Below are positions 33,612-42,927 of a stretch of 64,000 bases of DNA, one piece after another (positions within the stretch are counted from its first letter, which is position 1; each line of letters opens with the position of its first letter). The stretch is taken from positions 1 to 64,000 of the forward strand of contig NZ_MIEH01000022.1 in assembly GCF_001754075.1 (NCBI RefSeq). Direction: 5' to 3'. Below the pieces are notes generated by a model, which saw only the letters and a list, made by a program, of their open reading frames with translations, did no database searches and was not told the DNA's origin. Made by a program: the position numbers and the translations under genes. This DNA is from Merdimonas faecis. Lineage in GTDB: Bacteria > Bacillota > Clostridia > Lachnospirales > Lachnospiraceae.

Positions 33612-34789
33612 TACAGCACCTTCCCATCTTTGATCACTGCTTTTAGTTCCAGGTCTTTATCCAGCAGCACCAGATGTCCCTTCTTCCCAGGCGTGACAGA
33701 ACCGTAGCTGTCGTAGATTCCCAGGCTTTTTGCAGGATTGGCGGACGCACAGGCCACTGCCGTCTCCAGCGGGATTCCCATCTTTTTTACCACCGTCCGC
33801 AGGCAGTCCATCAGATTAGTCGCAGATCCTGCCAATGCACCATCGGAAACCAGAGTAGCCCGGTTCCCCACCACATCAACATCCAGACCGCCCAGCGTAT
33901 ATCTTCCGTCCGGCATACCCGTAGCCCGCATACTGTCGCTGATGAGGATCATCCGCTGCGCCCCCATCATCTGAAACGTCGCTCTTACGACCGCCGGATG
34001 AATATGCACACCGTCACAGATAAGCTCTGCCATTACCTGCGGGCTGTCTGCCACAGCGCCTACTACGCCCGGCGCCCGGTGTGTAAACGGCGGCATAGCG
34101 TTATAAAGATGTACCGCATGACTGGCACCCGCGTCAAAAGCAGCCTTTGCACTGTCATAATCCGCATTTGTATGCGCCAGAGAAATATGGACATCGTCCT
34201 TCATTTCTTTCACAAATGCAGCTGAATGTTCACTTTCCTCCGGAGCGATGCCAATAAATTTTACCAGTCCTTCGGAAGCTTCCAGAAAACGGCGTGCGAT
34301 AGAAGCATCACAGGGCAGAATATTCCGCTCATCCTGCGCCCCCTTTTTCATTTTACTGATAAACGGGCCTTCCATATTAACACCGACCAGATCCGCACGA
34401 ATTTTGGCGTCCTGCCCGGAAGCCTCTTCTCTTCTATACTCTGCTGCCACAGAAAGGATCCGCACAAGTTCCTCCACCGGCAGCGTCATAGTAGCCGGTG
34501 CAATCGCCGTTACGCCAACTGACGCCTCATACTCTGCGATCCTTCCGATTGCCTCTTTGGTGCCATCGCAGAAATCATCTCCCATACAGCCGTGAAAATG
34601 AAGGTCGATAAGACCAGGAATCGCATATGCGCCGTCACCGTCAATCACAGTTTCATCCTTTTCCGCCAGGATTCCTTCCCCTCTTCCGGCTCCCGTACAG
34701 ACTTTTTCAAATACGCCGTCTAAGATTCTGATCTCTCCATCTGCAAATGTCTGATCCTCCCGATATACCTTTACGTTCTTTACGATCAT
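33611..34789 (-). CDS. nagA: N-acetylglucosamine-6-phosphate deacetylase
   Basis: A 392-residue amidohydrolase that removes acetate from GlcNAc-6-phosphate, feeding amino sugars from cell wall or mucin into glycolysis. The signatures are IPGLIDLHFHGCMGDDF (HxH metal site; the family often has a Gln or His variant here), MEGPFI, SLAHTNADYDSAKAAFDAGASHAVHLYNAM and the catalytic Asp in LISDSMRATG. Full length. Its ATG overlaps the lgt stop by four bases (ATGA), and GGAGGCACAGGC lies before it. No nagB is in the window. Confidence 0.94.
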   Translation of the reverse strand: MIVKNVKVYREDQTFADGEIRILDGVFEKVCTGAGRGEGILAEKDETVIDGDGAYAIPGLIDLHFHGCMGDDFCDGTKEAIGRIAEYEASVGVTAIAPATMTLPVEELVRILSVAAEYRREEASGQDAKIRADLVGVNMEGPFISKMKKGAQDERNILPCDASIARRFLEASEGLVKFIGIAPEESEHSAAFVKEMKDDVHISLAHTNADYDSAKAAFDAGASHAVHLYNAMPPFTHRAPGVVGAVADSPQVMAELICDGVHIHPAVVRATFQMMGAQRMILISDSMRATGMPDGRYTLGGLDVDVVGNRATLVSDGALAGSATNLMDCLRTVVKKMGIPLETAVACASANPAKSLGIYDSYGSVTPGKKGHLVLLDKDLELKAVIKDGKVL

Positions 34790-35658
34790 GCCTGTGCCTC
34801 CCTTACTTTTTTCTGCTTTTTTCTTCCCCAGATGATCAATATCACCGATACAATAACCAGCGTTCCAGCCAGCACCTGGGATACCGGAATCTCAGTTCCC
34901 GGAATCCACAGCTGATCCGTCCGAAGGGCCTCGATCCAGAACCGGCCTGCCCCGTATCCGGCCAGATACAGCAAAAACACTTCTCCATTGAACTTCTTAC
35001 GTCTGGTGTAGAGAAGCATCAGGATCAGCACCAGCAAACACCAGAAGGACTCATACAGAAAAGTAGGCGACACCTGGATACAGGATACTCCGTCAACCGT
35101 CTGTACATGATCCCTCATCATCTGGGTCACGTCAGAGCTTCGTACAGCATCCAGCGGCAGCCGCATGGCAAGAGGACCATTGGTATATTCCCCAAATGCT
35201 TCCCTGTTGAAAAAATTGCCCCAGCGCCCGATCATCTGCCCCGTGATCAATCCACATCCGCCGATATCAAGCATCAGTCCCACCGGGATCTTCTTCACAC
35301 GGGCTACCACAAAGACCGTGATCACCGCCGCGATCACACCTCCGTAGATGGCAAGTCCCCCATGCCGGGTATTAAAAATTTCCAGAAGATTATCTTTATA
35401 CATATCCCAGGCAAAAATCACATAGTAAATCCGGGCGCCGATAATACCGAAAATAATCCCGAAAATCGCAAGATCAATATAGTCCTCCTGCTTCTGCCCG
35501 GTCCTTTTTGCCACCTGGGTTGCCACCAGGATTCCCGCCAGCATGCCGACAGCGATCGTAATTCCGTAATATGCAATATCAAAGCCAAATACAGTCACTG
35601 TCTTTCCAACATTTTCCAGGTGAATCCCCAGATTCGGAAAATCAATAAACGTGTGCAT
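34786..35658 (-). CDS. lgt: prolipoprotein diacylglyceryl transferase
   Basis: A 290-residue integral membrane enzyme that moves diacylglycerol from phosphatidylglycerol to the lipobox cysteine of prolipoproteins. It has about seven membrane segments, the conserved RWGNFFNREAFG motif near residue 140 and GLAIYGGVIAAV, and ends with a basic tail. It is needed for the many lipoproteins in this window (MglB, the M15 peptidase and others). It lies 17 bases after ychF and overlaps nagA, so it is part of a ychF-lgt-nagA-DUF5714 operon. Confidence 0.96.
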   Translation of the reverse strand: MHTFIDFPNLGIHLENVGKTVTVFGFDIAYYGITIAVGMLAGILVATQVAKRTGQKQEDYIDLAIFGIIFGIIGARIYYVIFAWDMYKDNLLEIFNTRHGGLAIYGGVIAAVITVFVVARVKKIPVGLMLDIGGCGLITGQMIGRWGNFFNREAFGEYTNGPLAMRLPLDAVRSSDVTQMMRDHVQTVDGVSCIQVSPTFLYESFWCLLVLILMLLYTRRKKFNGEVFLLYLAGYGAGRFWIEALRTDQLWIPGTEIPVSQVLAGTLVIVSVILIIWGRKKQKKVREAQA

Positions 35659-35675
35659 CCTCTATCCCTCTTCCC

Positions 35676-36776
35676 TTATACATTAAAGCGGAACAGCATG
35701 ATATCACCGTCCTGCACCACATAGTCCTTTCCTTCCAGACGGATCAGTCCCTTTTCCTTTGCAGCATTATGACTGCCGCATGCGATCAGGTCATCATAAG
35801 ACACCACTTCCGCACGGATAAATCCACGTTCAAAATCCGTATGGATCTTTCCAGCCGCCTGAGGCGCCTTCGTCCCCTTCGTGATCGTCCATGCCCGGAC
35901 CTCCGGCTCTCCCGCCGTCAGGTAACTGATCAGCCCCAGCAGACGATAGCTTGCCTTTATCAGTTTTTCCAGTCCGGACTCTGATAATCCCAGATCCTCC
36001 AGAAACATCTTTTTCTCATCATCGTCAAGCTCTGCAATCTCCTGCTCAATCTGTGCACAGACCACAAACACCTCGCTCTGCTCTGTCCCCGCATACTCCC
36101 GGACAGCCTGTACCCCTTCGTTACTCTCTCCATCGTCCGCCAGGTCATCCTCAGCTACATTCGCCGCATAGATCACCGGCTTATAAGTCAGCAGATTATA
36201 GCTTGCAAGCCATGCCTCTTCATCCTCGTCTTCCGCACCGTCAAAGGTCTTGGCAAGCTTTCCTTCCTCCAGATGAGCTTTGATCTTTTCCAGAAGCTTC
36301 AGCTCCTTTGCAGCTGTCTTATCGTTTCTCGCCACCTTGGTCGTCTTGGCGATCCGCCTCTCCAAAATCTCCAGATCCGAAAAGATCAGTTCCAGATTGA
36401 TCGTCTCAATATCCCGCAGGGGATTAATGCTGCCGTCCACGTGGACGATATTGCTGTCCTCAAAACAGCGCACCACATGCACGATGGCATCTACCTCGCG
36501 GATATTCGCCAGGAACTGATTCCCCAGTCCCTCTCCTTTGGAGGCTCCTTTTACAAGTCCCGCAATATCTACAAACTCTATCGCCGCCGGGATGATCTTC
36601 TTTGTGTGGTACATGTCTCCCAATACCTTAAGCCTTTCGTCCGGCACCGTTACCACGCCCACATTGGGGTCGATGGTACAGAACGGATAGTTGGCGGACT
36701 CTGCCCCGGCCTTTGTCAGTGAATTAAATAATGTACTCTTTCCTACATTCGGAAGTCCTACGATTCCAAGCTTCAT
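35676..36776 (-). CDS. ychF: OBG-family ATPase YchF
   Basis: A 366-residue member of the YchF/EngD group, an OBG-type P-loop protein that binds ribosomes and prefers ATP. Visible are the G1 loop [12 protein letters not shown], the [12 protein letters not shown] switch, [20 protein letters not shown] (G3), a coiled-coil insertion (about 130-200), and the C-terminal TGS domain ending [14 protein letters not shown]. Normal length (about 363-366). Good ribosome site ATGAGGAGATG upstream. Head of the lgt-nagA operon. Confidence 0.97.
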   Translation of the reverse strand: MKLGIVGLPNVGKSTLFNSLTKAGAESANYPFCTIDPNVGVVTVPDERLKVLGDMYHTKKIIPAAIEFVDIAGLVKGASKGEGLGNQFLANIREVDAIVHVVRCFEDSNIVHVDGSINPLRDIETINLELIFSDLEILERRIAKTTKVARNDKTAAKELKLLEKIKAHLEEGKLAKTFDGAEDEDEEAWLASYNLLTYKPVIYAANVAEDDLADDGESNEGVQAVREYAGTEQSEVFVVCAQIEQEIAELDDDEKKMFLEDLGLSESGLEKLIKASYRLLGLISYLTAGEPEVRAWTITKGTKAPQAAGKIHTDFERGFIRAEVVSYDDLIACGSHNAAKEKGLIRLEGKDYVVQDGDIMLFRFNV

Positions 36777-36811
36777 CTATCGTTACATCTCCTCATCCAT
36801 ATATTTTAATA

Positions 36812-36857
36812 CCAGAAAAAAACTCTGGTACAGCAGATACATCTTACCATACCAGAG
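36812..36857 (-). terminator. terminator of the thiN (murE to thiN side) operon
   Basis: On the minus strand an 8-bp stem CTCTGGTA/TACCAGAG with a 19-base loop is followed by TTTTTTTCTGG, directly after the thiN stop. Confidence 0.75.
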
Positions 36858-36873
36858 CCTAAAAGTCCATTGC

Positions 36874-37536
36874 CTATTCCTTATCCCGGGTCTCCATCAG
36901 GATCACGATTCCCGCCCCAAAACTGATCACCACCTCTTCCCCTGCAATCTCGTTGCTGACGCACAGGCTGTTGTACGGAGTCAGCACATGATCATGCAGC
37001 GGATATTTCGCTCCTTCGATCGTGAAACCAAACACTTCATCTCCCAGCGGAAAAACCGAAAAGTACGGCCCATATGCCTCACTCTTCTTAATATGGGTTT
37101 CCCCCTCTCCCAGAAGAAAGATCCGGTTCTGACTGTCCAGGATCTCGGCATGCACGCCTGCCTTAAACGGAATAGCCAGGGACTGTACATTCGCCCACAG
37201 ATGATCGATCCGTCCGCCGGTCGCTCCCAGGATTACCAGATCGGTTCCTCCAAGCGTCATGGCAAGGCGGATGGCGATCTCCGTATCAGACGCATCCTTT
37301 ACCGGGTTGTACTCACGGATACCTGCATGTGTTTCTTCACGGTAGTAATCCACCACCTCTTTTTTTACACTGTCAAAATCTCCGACAATGTAATCCGGCA
37401 TAATCTGGTGCTGATACAGGAATTCCAATCCCCTGTCCACACCAATGATGTACCCCTCTTTCTGTCCTTCCAGGATCGGAAGGCACACTGATTCTTCCAG
37501 CTTTCCGCCGCTTACGATCACAATTCTCTTACTCAT
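36874..37536 (-). CDS. thiN: thiamine pyrophosphokinase
   Basis: A 220-residue enzyme that makes thiamine diphosphate from thiamine and ATP. The active-site marks are GVDRGLEFL, YIVGDFDSV, KDASDTEIAI and ILGATGGRIDHLWAN. Full length with the C-terminal thiamine-binding beta domain (YGPYFSVFPLG, ITIEGAKYPL-like). Its start overlaps the rpe stop by eight bases; this rsgA-rpe-thiN order is common in Firmicutes. Last gene of the long housekeeping run, with a terminator right after. Confidence 0.95.
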   Translation of the reverse strand: MSKRIVIVSGGKLEESVCLPILEGQKEGYIIGVDRGLEFLYQHQIMPDYIVGDFDSVKKEVVDYYREETHAGIREYNPVKDASDTEIAIRLAMTLGGTDLVILGATGGRIDHLWANVQSLAIPFKAGVHAEILDSQNRIFLLGEGETHIKKSEAYGPYFSVFPLGDEVFGFTIEGAKYPLHDHVLTPYNSLCVSNEIAGEEVVISFGAGIVILMETRDKE

Positions 37537-38191
37537 AGCTTTTTAAAATCTCCATGAAATTCTTAGTATTCTCCCCGGCATCCCCTTTAAACACCGCAGA
37601 CCCTGCCACGATGATATTTGCTCCCGCATCCAGCACGTCTTTTACATTCGTAAGATAAATGCCGCCGTCTACCTCAACATCCACAGAAAGCTCCTGCTCC
37701 GCGATCATTTGTCTGGTCCGGCGGATCTTGGAAAGGGACTCCGGAATAAAGCTTTGTCCCCCGAATCCCGGATGCACACTCATGATCAGTACCATATCAA
37801 TCTCTTTTAAATACGGCGCCAGCTCTTCTGTATCCGTTTCCGGACAGATAGAAAGCCCTGCCTTCATCCCGCACTCCCGGATTTTTGCGATTGTCGCATG
37901 TACGTCCTCGCAGGCCTCCAGATGTATCGTGATCAGATCGGCTCCTGCTTTCTTAAAGTCTTCGATATAACGGATCGGCTCCTTTATCATCAGGTGTACA
38001 TCCATCACCTGTTCTGTCGCCCCGCAGATTGACGCAAGCACCGGCATCCCAAATGAAATACTGGGAACGAACATACCGTCCATTACATCAAAATGCAGAT
38101 ACTCTGCCCCGTTTTCTTCCGTCTTTTTCATCTCACAGCCCAGATTTTTAAAATCCGCCGCAAGGATCGACGGCGCCAGTATGTACTCCAT
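37529..38191 (-). CDS. rpe: ribulose-phosphate 3-epimerase
   Basis: A 220-residue TIM-barrel enzyme of the pentose phosphate pathway that interconverts ribulose-5-P and xylulose-5-P. Motifs: LAPSILAADF, HFDVMDGMFVPSISFG, DVHLMI (metal and substrate ligands), SVHPGFGGQSF and EVDGGIYLTNV. Full length. It follows rsgA by two bases and overlaps thiN. AGAGGAGGTATTAGGT ribosome site. Confidence 0.97.
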   Translation of the reverse strand: MEYILAPSILAADFKNLGCEMKKTEENGAEYLHFDVMDGMFVPSISFGMPVLASICGATEQVMDVHLMIKEPIRYIEDFKKAGADLITIHLEACEDVHATIAKIRECGMKAGLSICPETDTEELAPYLKEIDMVLIMSVHPGFGGQSFIPESLSKIRRTRQMIAEQELSVDVEVDGGIYLTNVKDVLDAGANIIVAGSAVFKGDAGENTKNFMEILKSYE

Positions 38192-38193
38192 AC

Positions 38194-39072
38194 CTAATAC
38201 CTCCTCTGTCCTTTTAGTTCTTCATAAAACGCTTTATAATTCTCATATCTGGAGGGATGGATCTTTCCCTCTTCCACGGCCTGCCTCACCGCACAGCCCG
38301 GTTCGTGGATATGGTCACATCCGTTAAATCTGCAGCTTCCTTCATAAGGCGCAAATTCCGGAAAATAGTACTTCAGATCTTCCTTTTCAAGATCTTCCAC
38401 GTACAGGGAACTGAACCCTGGCGTATCCATAATGTACGAATGATCTCCCAGTGCGAATAATTCCGAATGTCTCGTAGTATGCTTTCCCCGTTCAATTTTT
38501 GTGCTGATAGATCCTGTCTCCATATTGGCCTCCGGCTGCAGAAGATTGATAAGTGTTGACTTTCCCACTCCGGAAGGCCCTGCGATCACCGTAGTCTTCC
38601 CTGCAAGCAGTCCGCGGATCTCCTCGATATTGCGCTGCATGCCTGCGCTGGCAAACACCAGCGTACATCCGCAGTCCCGGTAAATGTCCCGGAGTTCCTT
38701 AATCCTTTCTTCCGTTCCCAGATCATCCTTATTAAAACACAGGATCACAGGGATTTCTTTCCTTTCCATCATCACCAGAAAACGATCCAGAAGGTGAAAA
38801 TGCGGATCCGGCTTCGCCACGGCAAAAACCACCAGCGCCTGATCTACGTTGGCCGCCGCCGGACGCACCAGCTCATTCTTTCTGGGAAGGATTTCCGTAA
38901 TATTTCCCTCCCTGTCTTTCTCATCCAGCACCTCTATCTCCACATTATCCCCCACCAGGGGCTTTCTCTTTTCCTTGCGGAAAACACCTTTTGCCTTACA
39001 TTCATAAACACCGGATCCTACCACGTCAACGTAGTAGAATCCGGCAATTCCTTTTACGATCTTTCCCTTCAT
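38194..39072 (-). CDS. rsgA: ribosome small-subunit GTPase RsgA
   Basis: A 292-residue circularly permuted GTPase that helps mature the 30S subunit. An N-terminal OB-fold domain precedes the GTPase motifs in permuted order: NKDDLG (G4) comes before GPSGVGKSTLINLL (G1) and DTPGFSSL (G3). The C-terminal zinc finger has CRFNGCDHIHEPGC. It starts two codons after the prkC stop. Placement beside the PASTA kinase and its phosphatase is conserved in Firmicutes, where RsgA-type GTPases are known kinase targets. Confidence 0.97.
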   Translation of the reverse strand: MKGKIVKGIAGFYYVDVVGSGVYECKAKGVFRKEKRKPLVGDNVEIEVLDEKDREGNITEILPRKNELVRPAAANVDQALVVFAVAKPDPHFHLLDRFLVMMERKEIPVILCFNKDDLGTEERIKELRDIYRDCGCTLVFASAGMQRNIEEIRGLLAGKTTVIAGPSGVGKSTLINLLQPEANMETGSISTKIERGKHTTRHSELFALGDHSYIMDTPGFSSLYVEDLEKEDLKYYFPEFAPYEGSCRFNGCDHIHEPGCAVRQAVEEGKIHPSRYENYKAFYEELKGQRRY

Positions 39073-39075
39073 CTG

Positions 39076-41142
39076 TTAGTCTGTCTCTCCATCCCCATCA
39101 TCTCCTCCGGTTCCGGGATCAGGACTAGTCTGTTCCGGCCCGGTGCTGACCACCAGGCTTACAGACGTTCCTTCATCCACGCTGCTTCCCACACCCGGGC
39201 TGCAGCTGATCACATAGCCTGCCGCCACGGAACTGCTGTGCTGGTAGGTAACAGTACCCACGCTCAGTCCCGCATTCTGGATCAGCTGTCTTGCATTGCT
39301 CTCAGAGGTTCCTGTTACCGGAGGCACATTTACCTTTGCCGCCGGTTCCGGTCCGTTGCTGATCACCAGATCTACCGTCGTTCCGGCGCTTACCTTTTTC
39401 CCGCCGTCCACGCTCTGGGAAATAACGATTCCCTGTGCTACGCTGTCACTATACTCATAGGTAACGGTTCCGACTGACAGGCCTGCGCTCTTGATCGCAT
39501 TCTGCGCATCGGCATCCTTTTGTCCTACCACATTTGGCACTGTCTTCCTCTCAGCGCCCTTGCTGACCTGCATCACGATCTCCGTATCCTCTGTAGCTTC
39601 GGCATTTGCCTCCGGAGTCGTACCGATGACCTGACCGCTCGGCACGCTGTCATGATAGGTAAATTCAGAAGAAATATTCCGGAATCCTGCATTCTCCAGT
39701 GCACTCTGGGCTTCATCCTCCGTCATGCCGCTGACGTCCGGCACGGTGATGCTGTCACCCACCAGTCCGGAGCTCACCACCACTTCAATGGTCGTGTTTT
39801 TTGCCACCTCTTCACCGGCCTCTGTTTTCTGCTCGGAAACCCTTCCCTTTTCATACTCCTTCGACTCTTCTCTTGAGACTACCTTAAAGCCAAGTCCCTC
39901 ATCATTCAGTGTCTCTTTCGCGTCATCCTCGGTCATGCCCACCACATTGGGCACTTCCACCATATCTTCTGTTTCGTTAGGGCTCTCCGGTCCAATCCGA
40001 AAGATTCCGGCAGCCCGTCCAATCGCAAAGATCACGATAAAGGCGATAATAATCGCTACAACGACGGTCAGGATACGGGTCAGTTTTTTCATCTTCGGAT
40101 TAACTTCATCCGATCCCTTTCCCCGCTTTCCGTCATCGACGTCATATTCGTCTTCGTCGTACTCATCTTCATCGTATTCATCTTCGTCGTATTCGTCTTC
40201 GTCATACTCGTCTTCATCGTATTCATCTTCATCATAAGAGTTCTGGATCTCATCCAGCTCTTCATCTGTGATGATAAGAGTATCCGCATTTCCAAGAGGC
40301 GGGATCACGACAAAATCCCCGTCCGGATCTACCAGGGATCTCTTCAGATCCTGGATCAGTTCATCAGTATTCGGATATCGTCTTTCGGCGTTTTTCTGGG
40401 TACATTTTAGTATGATCTGTTCAAGACTGTATGGAATATCCGAAACCAGCTCCGACGGCGCTGTAATCTCCTCCTGAAGATGCTTGATCGCTACAGATAC
40501 TGTAGAATCACCGTCGAACGGCACCTGTCCGGTTACCATTTCATATAGAGTAATACCGATGGAATAGATATCGCTTTTCTGATCGCTGAATCCGCCCCTG
40601 GCCTGTTCCGGCGACGTATAATGGACAGATCCCATCGCATTCGTACTGATCGTATTAGAAGTCACGGCCTTTGCAATACCAAAATCCGTAACCTTTACCT
40701 TCCCATCTTTGGATATAATGATATTCTGCGGCTTAATATCCCTGTGGATGATCCCGGCCGCATGAGCCGCCCCGATACCGGAACACATCTGAATGGCAAT
40801 GCTGATCACTTCCTTGTGGGACAGCCTGCCTTTCTTTTCTATATATTCTTTCAGAGTAATCCCTTCCACCAGTTCCATAACCATATAGTACAGGCCCCGG
40901 TCTTCCCCCACGTCATAAACATTTACCACATTTGGGTGCAGTAGTCCGGCGGACGCCTGCGCCTCCGACCGAAATTTCCGGACAAAATTTTCATCCTCCC
41001 GGAACTCCTTTTTCAGCACCTTGATTGCCACATACCGGTTCAGCATCTGGTCACGGCCCTTATAGACATCAGCCATGCCCCCGGCTCCGACCTTACTCAG
41101 CACTTCATATCGTTTTCCAAGAACAATACCATCTTTTACCAT
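39076..41142 (-). CDS. prkC: PASTA-domain Ser/Thr kinase PrkC
   Basis: A 688-residue sensor kinase. The kinase domain (about 10-270) is canonical (GAGGMADVY, VAIKVLK, HRDIKPQNI, DFG, SPEQARGG). A cytoplasmic juxtamembrane stretch of about 80 residues holds six tandem YDEDE units. One membrane segment follows (about 358-380), then four PASTA domains outside (each opening with a VPxVxGM-type motif), which bind muropeptides, and a Gly/Asp-rich tail. It reports on cell-wall state and acts on growth and spore-related targets. It overlaps prpC by seven bases. The acidic repeat is unusual for the family. Confidence 0.96.
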   Translation of the reverse strand: MVKDGIVLGKRYEVLSKVGAGGMADVYKGRDQMLNRYVAIKVLKKEFREDENFVRKFRSEAQASAGLLHPNVVNVYDVGEDRGLYYMVMELVEGITLKEYIEKKGRLSHKEVISIAIQMCSGIGAAHAAGIIHRDIKPQNIIISKDGKVKVTDFGIAKAVTSNTISTNAMGSVHYTSPEQARGGFSDQKSDIYSIGITLYEMVTGQVPFDGDSTVSVAIKHLQEEITAPSELVSDIPYSLEQIILKCTQKNAERRYPNTDELIQDLKRSLVDPDGDFVVIPPLGNADTLIITDEELDEIQNSYDEDEYDEDEYDEDEYDEDEYDEDEYDEDEYDVDDGKRGKGSDEVNPKMKKLTRILTVVVAIIIAFIVIFAIGRAAGIFRIGPESPNETEDMVEVPNVVGMTEDDAKETLNDEGLGFKVVSREESKEYEKGRVSEQKTEAGEEVAKNTTIEVVVSSGLVGDSITVPDVSGMTEDEAQSALENAGFRNISSEFTYHDSVPSGQVIGTTPEANAEATEDTEIVMQVSKGAERKTVPNVVGQKDADAQNAIKSAGLSVGTVTYEYSDSVAQGIVISQSVDGGKKVSAGTTVDLVISNGPEPAAKVNVPPVTGTSESNARQLIQNAGLSVGTVTYQHSSSVAAGYVISCSPGVGSSVDEGTSVSLVVSTGPEQTSPDPGTGGDDGDGETD
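40144..40234. repeat. 15-bp tandem repeat encoding YDEDE units in prkC
   Basis: Six near-identical 15-base units of the GTATTCGTCTTCATC type encode YDEDE in tandem in the PrkC juxtamembrane region. Third-base changes between units show it is not brand new, but length change by slippage stays possible. Confidence 0.85.
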
Positions 41143-41879
41143 ACACTCACCTCATCCGAAAGCGGTTCCGCTATCACAACCCCTATATTATCTCTTCCAC
41201 CGTTGCTGTTCGCCTTCTCGATCAGCATTTCTACTGTTTCCACCACATCTCTTGAACCCTTGACGATGTCAAACATATCCTCGTCCTCCACCATGTTGCT
41301 GAGTCCGTCGGTACACATCAGGATCACATCTCCTTTTTTCAGCCGGTATTCATAGATGTCAGCTTCCACATCTTCTTTTACGCCGATCGCCCGTGTGATG
41401 ATATTTTTATCCGGATGATTCTTTGCCTCTTCCGCCTTGATCCCCCCTAAACGGACCATCTCCTCTACCAGAGAATGATCCTTGGATATCTGACGGATCT
41501 TTTCATTGATAAGATAGAGCCTGCTGTCTCCTACATTGGCAAAATACAAGGTATTCCCTATGATCGTGCCTGCCACCAGCGTGGTCCCCATCCCTTCCAG
41601 TTTCACATCCGTTGCCGCCACCTCGATCAGCTTATGGTTGGCAATGCTGACAATATTGCGCAGGATCTCTTCCGGTTTGTCAAGCGGCGTCTTTTCCAAT
41701 TCTTCCAATACCGTATTTACCGTATATTTTGACGCAAAATCCCCCGCCTTATGTCCGCCCATTCCGTCGGCCACCGCAAGGAAATTCGGGAACGGCCCTA
41801 CCGGCTGATCCGTCACATATACGTAATCCTGATTGACCTCACGCTTTCTCCCCACGTCAGTCATTGCATATAGTTTCAT
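41136..41879 (-). CDS. prpC: PP2C-type phosphoprotein phosphatase
   Basis: A 247-residue metal-dependent Ser/Thr phosphatase that reverses PrkC action. PP2C motifs: REVNQDYVYV, AVADGMGGHKAGDFAS, VGDSRLYLI, TRAIGV, LMCTDGLSNMVEDEDM and NGGRDNIGVVIA. Normal length. The ATG at 41879 follows AAAGGAGAAACAG and lies inside the end of rlmN (23-base overlap); the longer frame has no such site. It is the only phosphatase in the window and might also serve the second kinase at 9348-11360. Confidence 0.95.
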   Translation of the reverse strand: MKLYAMTDVGRKREVNQDYVYVTDQPVGPFPNFLAVADGMGGHKAGDFASKYTVNTVLEELEKTPLDKPEEILRNIVSIANHKLIEVAATDVKLEGMGTTLVAGTIIGNTLYFANVGDSRLYLINEKIRQISKDHSLVEEMVRLGGIKAEEAKNHPDKNIITRAIGVKEDVEADIYEYRLKKGDVILMCTDGLSNMVEDEDMFDIVKGSRDVVETVEMLIEKANSNGGRDNIGVVIAEPLSDEVSVW

Positions 41880-42927
41880 CTGTTTCTCCTTTATTCCCAG
41901 CTGCGTATCTTCTCCGCAGCTGTCCGCAGGCTCCGTCAATATCAGAGCCTCTTTCCCTTCTTATAGTAACATTAATTCCGTTTTTTTCAAGTTTATTTTT
42001 AAATTCCAGCGCATTTTCACTGGTGGGCCTCTGATAATCCCGTTCCCGGACCGGATTGACCGGAATCAGGTTCAGATGGCAGTTCCTGTGACGCAGGATC
42101 CCCTTCAGTCCCCGGATATCCTCCTCCCGGTCATTGACTCCTTTTACCAGGCTGTACTCAAAGGTTACCCTGCGGCCGGTCTTCTCAAAATAGTGGTCGC
42201 AGGCTTCCAGCACCTTGGGCAGTGCATATTTATTCGCCACCGGCATCAGTTCCCGCCTCTTCTCCTGGCTGGATCCATGGAGAGACAGGGCCAGAGTGAT
42301 CTGTAAGCCTTCCTCTGCAAGCTCATGCATCTTCGGCACAATACCGCAGGTAGACGCCGTGATGCTCCGCTGGCTGATATGTAGTCCGTGTTCATCACTG
42401 ATCATATGCAAGAATTTTACGAAATTCTCATAGTTATCCAGCGGTTCTCCGGTTCCCATGATGACGATGTTGGATACCCGCTCTCCGCTTATTTTCTGCA
42501 CCTGGTAGATCTGCCGCAGCATTTCTGAGGTTGCAAGATTCCGCTTCAGCCCGCCGATCGTCGAGGCGCAGAACCTGCATCCCATCCGGCAGCCGGCCTG
42601 GGATGAAATGCAGACAGAATTGCCATACTCATATTTCATCAGTACACTTTCGATCATGTTGCCGTCAGAGAGCTCGAACAGAAACTTTTCCGTCGGATCC
42701 TTTCTGGATATCTGATGCGCCGCCACATGAAGCTTCGGAATCTCGTAATGAGCTTCCAGCTTTTCTCTCAGGGACTTCGACAGGTTCGTCATCTGCGAAA
42801 AATCATCTGCAAGCTTTACATGCAGCCACTCGTAGATCTGGCGGCCCCGAAAGGCCTTCTCACCGATCCGCTTCATCTCTTCTTGTATTTCTTCATAATT
42901 CAATGAACAGATGTCCTGCTTACTCAT
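41857..42927 (-). CDS. rlmN: radical-SAM 23S rRNA/tRNA methyltransferase RlmN
   Basis: A 356-residue radical-SAM enzyme that methylates A2503 of 23S rRNA (and A37 of some tRNAs). The iron-sulfur motif is CRMGCRFCAS; GTGEPLDNYENF and the late Cys in CGQLRRR are also present. The start is placed at 42927: GGAGGAGAGATG stands before it, and the 42 residues of the longer frame lie inside rsmB. It overlaps rsmB by eight bases, in the usual rsmB-rlmN-prpC-prkC order. Confidence 0.96.
   Translation of the reverse strand: MSKQDICSLNYEEIQEEMKRIGEKAFRGRQIYEWLHVKLADDFSQMTNLSKSLREKLEAHYEIPKLHVAAHQISRKDPTEKFLFELSDGNMIESVLMKYEYGNSVCISSQAGCRMGCRFCASTIGGLKRNLATSEMLRQIYQVQKISGERVSNIVIMGTGEPLDNYENFVKFLHMISDEHGLHISQRSITASTCGIVPKMHELAEEGLQITLALSLHGSSQEKRRELMPVANKYALPKVLEACDHYFEKTGRRVTFEYSLVKGVNDREEDIRGLKGILRHRNCHLNLIPVNPVRERDYQRPTSENALEFKNKLEKNGINVTIRRERGSDIDGACGQLRRRYAAGNKGETDETICND

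Noticed and set aside
40144-40234. Regular 15-bp repeats as a CRISPR array
   Set aside because: The units are contiguous, have no spacers, lie in frame inside prkC and encode YDEDE.
39725-40237. 170-residue plus-strand open frame rich in Ser/Tyr opposite prkC
   Set aside because: It is the complement of the prkC acidic repeat and linker; no ribosome site or family.
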